Shown here one piece after another: positions 63,191 through 64,000 of a stretch of DNA of 64,000 bases (positions are counted from its first letter, which is position 1; every line of letters starts with the position of its first letter). The position numbers and the translations under genes are program-made. Below the pieces are notes generated by a model that did no database searches, was not told the DNA's origin, and worked only from the letters and a program-made list of their open reading frames with translations. Source of the stretch: Comamonas sp. (lineage in GTDB: Bacteria > Pseudomonadota > Gammaproteobacteria > Burkholderiales > Burkholderiaceae_C); the NCBI GenBank assembly GCA_031277805.1, contig JAITLR010000017.1, forward strand, positions 62,001-126,000, written 5' to 3'.

Positions 63191-64000
63191 ATGCCTTCCC
63201 TGTTTCGACTGTTTGCTGCATTGCCTTTGTGGCTATTACATGGTTTGGGTGCTGCCATGGGCTGGTTGATCTTGCTGCTATCACCAACCTATCGGCGCCG
63301 ATTTGTGGCTAACGCCGCGCAAGCTGGCTATGGCTTTGGTCAGGTCAAGGCGGCCGTGGGTCATGCGGGGCGCATGGTGTTCGAGATGCCGCGTATCTGG
63401 CTGGGACAGTTGCCGCCGTGCAACATCGTCGGTGGTGAAAGTGCCGAGAAGGCCTATGGCCGGGGCAAGGGTATTGTGTTTCTCACCCCCCATCTGGGTT
63501 GCTTCGAGATGTCGGTGCAGGCCGCGGCGCAGCGCTGGTCGGCGGCGCATGGAGATATCACCGTGCTTTACCGCCCGGCGCGCCAGGCATGGCTGGCCGA
63601 AATTCTGGAGACCGCGCGCAATCGCCCTGGTGTACAGGCCGTGCCCACTACCTTGTCCGGCGTACGTCAGATGATCAAGGCGCTACGTCAGGGGGCGGCC
63701 GTGGGTCTGCTGCCCGATCAGGTGCCGCCCAACGGTTTGGGGGTCTGGTCGCCTTTTTTCGGGCGCGATGCATATACGATGACATTGGCGGCACGATTGG
63801 TGCTGCAGACCGGAGCCACGGTGATCGTGGCCCGGTGCGAGCGCAAGTCCTGGGGGCGGGGCTACACGCTTTACTTAGAGGAATTGCCTGTGCCCGAATC
63901 GCAAACGCTGGAAACGACAGTTCAGCTCATCAATGAGGCCATGGAGGCCACCATCCGCCAGTGCCCTCAGCAATACCTGTGGGGCTATGGTCGCTACAAG
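63191..64000 (+). CDS. lipid A biosynthesis lauroyl-type acyltransferase, partial
   Basis: The first 270 residues of an LpxL/HtrB-family acyltransferase. The gene runs past the window edge without a stop. An N-terminal anchor (FAALPLWLLHGLGAAMGWLI) is followed by the acyltransferase domain with the HX4E catalytic motif in TPHLGCFEM (near residue 99), LYRPARQAWLAEIL and LLPDQVPPNGLGVWSPFFG. It adds a secondary acyl chain to lipid A at the inner membrane. The start MPSLFRLF fits the family. It diverges from metK. Confidence 0.9.
   Translation, partial: MPSLFRLFAALPLWLLHGLGAAMGWLILLLSPTYRRRFVANAAQAGYGFGQVKAAVGHAGRMVFEMPRIWLGQLPPCNIVGGESAEKAYGRGKGIVFLTPHLGCFEMSVQAAAQRWSAAHGDITVLYRPARQAWLAEILETARNRPGVQAVPTTLSGVRQMIKALRQGAAVGLLPDQVPPNGLGVWSPFFGRDAYTMTLAARLVLQTGATVIVARCERKSWGRGYTLYLEELPVPESQTLETTVQLINEAMEATIRQCPQQYLWGYGRYK

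Noticed and set aside
63303..63936. Two overlapping frames near the right end
   Set aside because: They are out-of-frame shadows of the lipid A acyltransferase gene, which starts at 63191 and is open to the window edge.

Overview
The window looks like a chromosomal segment of a high-GC betaproteobacterium of the Comamonadaceae, most probably Comamonas (inference). The grounds are a paired cyanophycin synthetase locus, Gsp genes arranged as gspD-gspE with an opposing gspG-N block and a short divergent gspC, Burkholderiales-type porins, a DUF4148 protein, an NrtR-linked NAD salvage cluster, and two families of short intergenic repeats that I recall as typical of Comamonadaceae. No rRNA, tRNA, CRISPR array, insertion sequence or phage gene was seen.

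Layout. 1-3 kb: BtuF/FecCD-type metal-complex importer. 3-4.65 kb: MctP-type monocarboxylate symporter with its small DUF3311 partner. 4.8-7.3 kb: FUSC-type efflux protein with a MarR regulator. 7.5-9.7 kb: YeiH-type permease divergent from a LysR regulator. 9.8-12.3 kb: small proteins, CreA, and an MFS transporter that seems to lack an internal segment. 12.35-15.2 kb: TonB-dependent receptor with a DUF2946 protein. 15.4-23.3 kb: cyanophycin locus, with cphA and a P-loop-less paralogue on one strand and an ABC exporter plus a DUF1854 protein on the other. 23.5-26.3 kb: small secreted or disordered proteins and a 5'-nucleotidase. 26.4-44.6 kb: type II secretion genes. gspF is cut off from gspED by about 6.7 kb of unrelated genes (SDR, GST, WYL regulator, acylase lipoprotein, LLM oxidoreductase, small membrane protein). 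44.6-47.6 kb: cobC, cobS, ilvA. 48-49.2 kb: OsmC-like protein and coq7. 49.5-51.9 kb: two porins, the second AT-rich. 52-54.3 kb: groL and groS behind a perfect CIRCE operator. 54.6-55.6 kb: H-NS-like protein and a GNAT. 55.6-61.7 kb: NAD salvage cluster (nadM-Nudix, nadE, pncB, pncA, nrtR). 61.9 kb to the end: metK, and a lipid A acyltransferase gene cut by the window edge.

How the genes work together. The Gsp genes supply most of a type II secretion machine. The NAD genes form a coherent nicotinamide to NAD route under a Nudix-fold regulator. The cyanophycin block pairs polymer synthesis with an uncharacterised exporter-like module. It is the best candidate here for a poorly described system.

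Other points to check are a GspE without the zinc tetracysteine region, repeats inserted at three gsp gene junctions, a promoter/leader peptide/terminator arrangement ahead of ilvA, a Shine-Dalgarno-sequestering fold ahead of metK, and dispersed GCTAGCGC-type palindromes.
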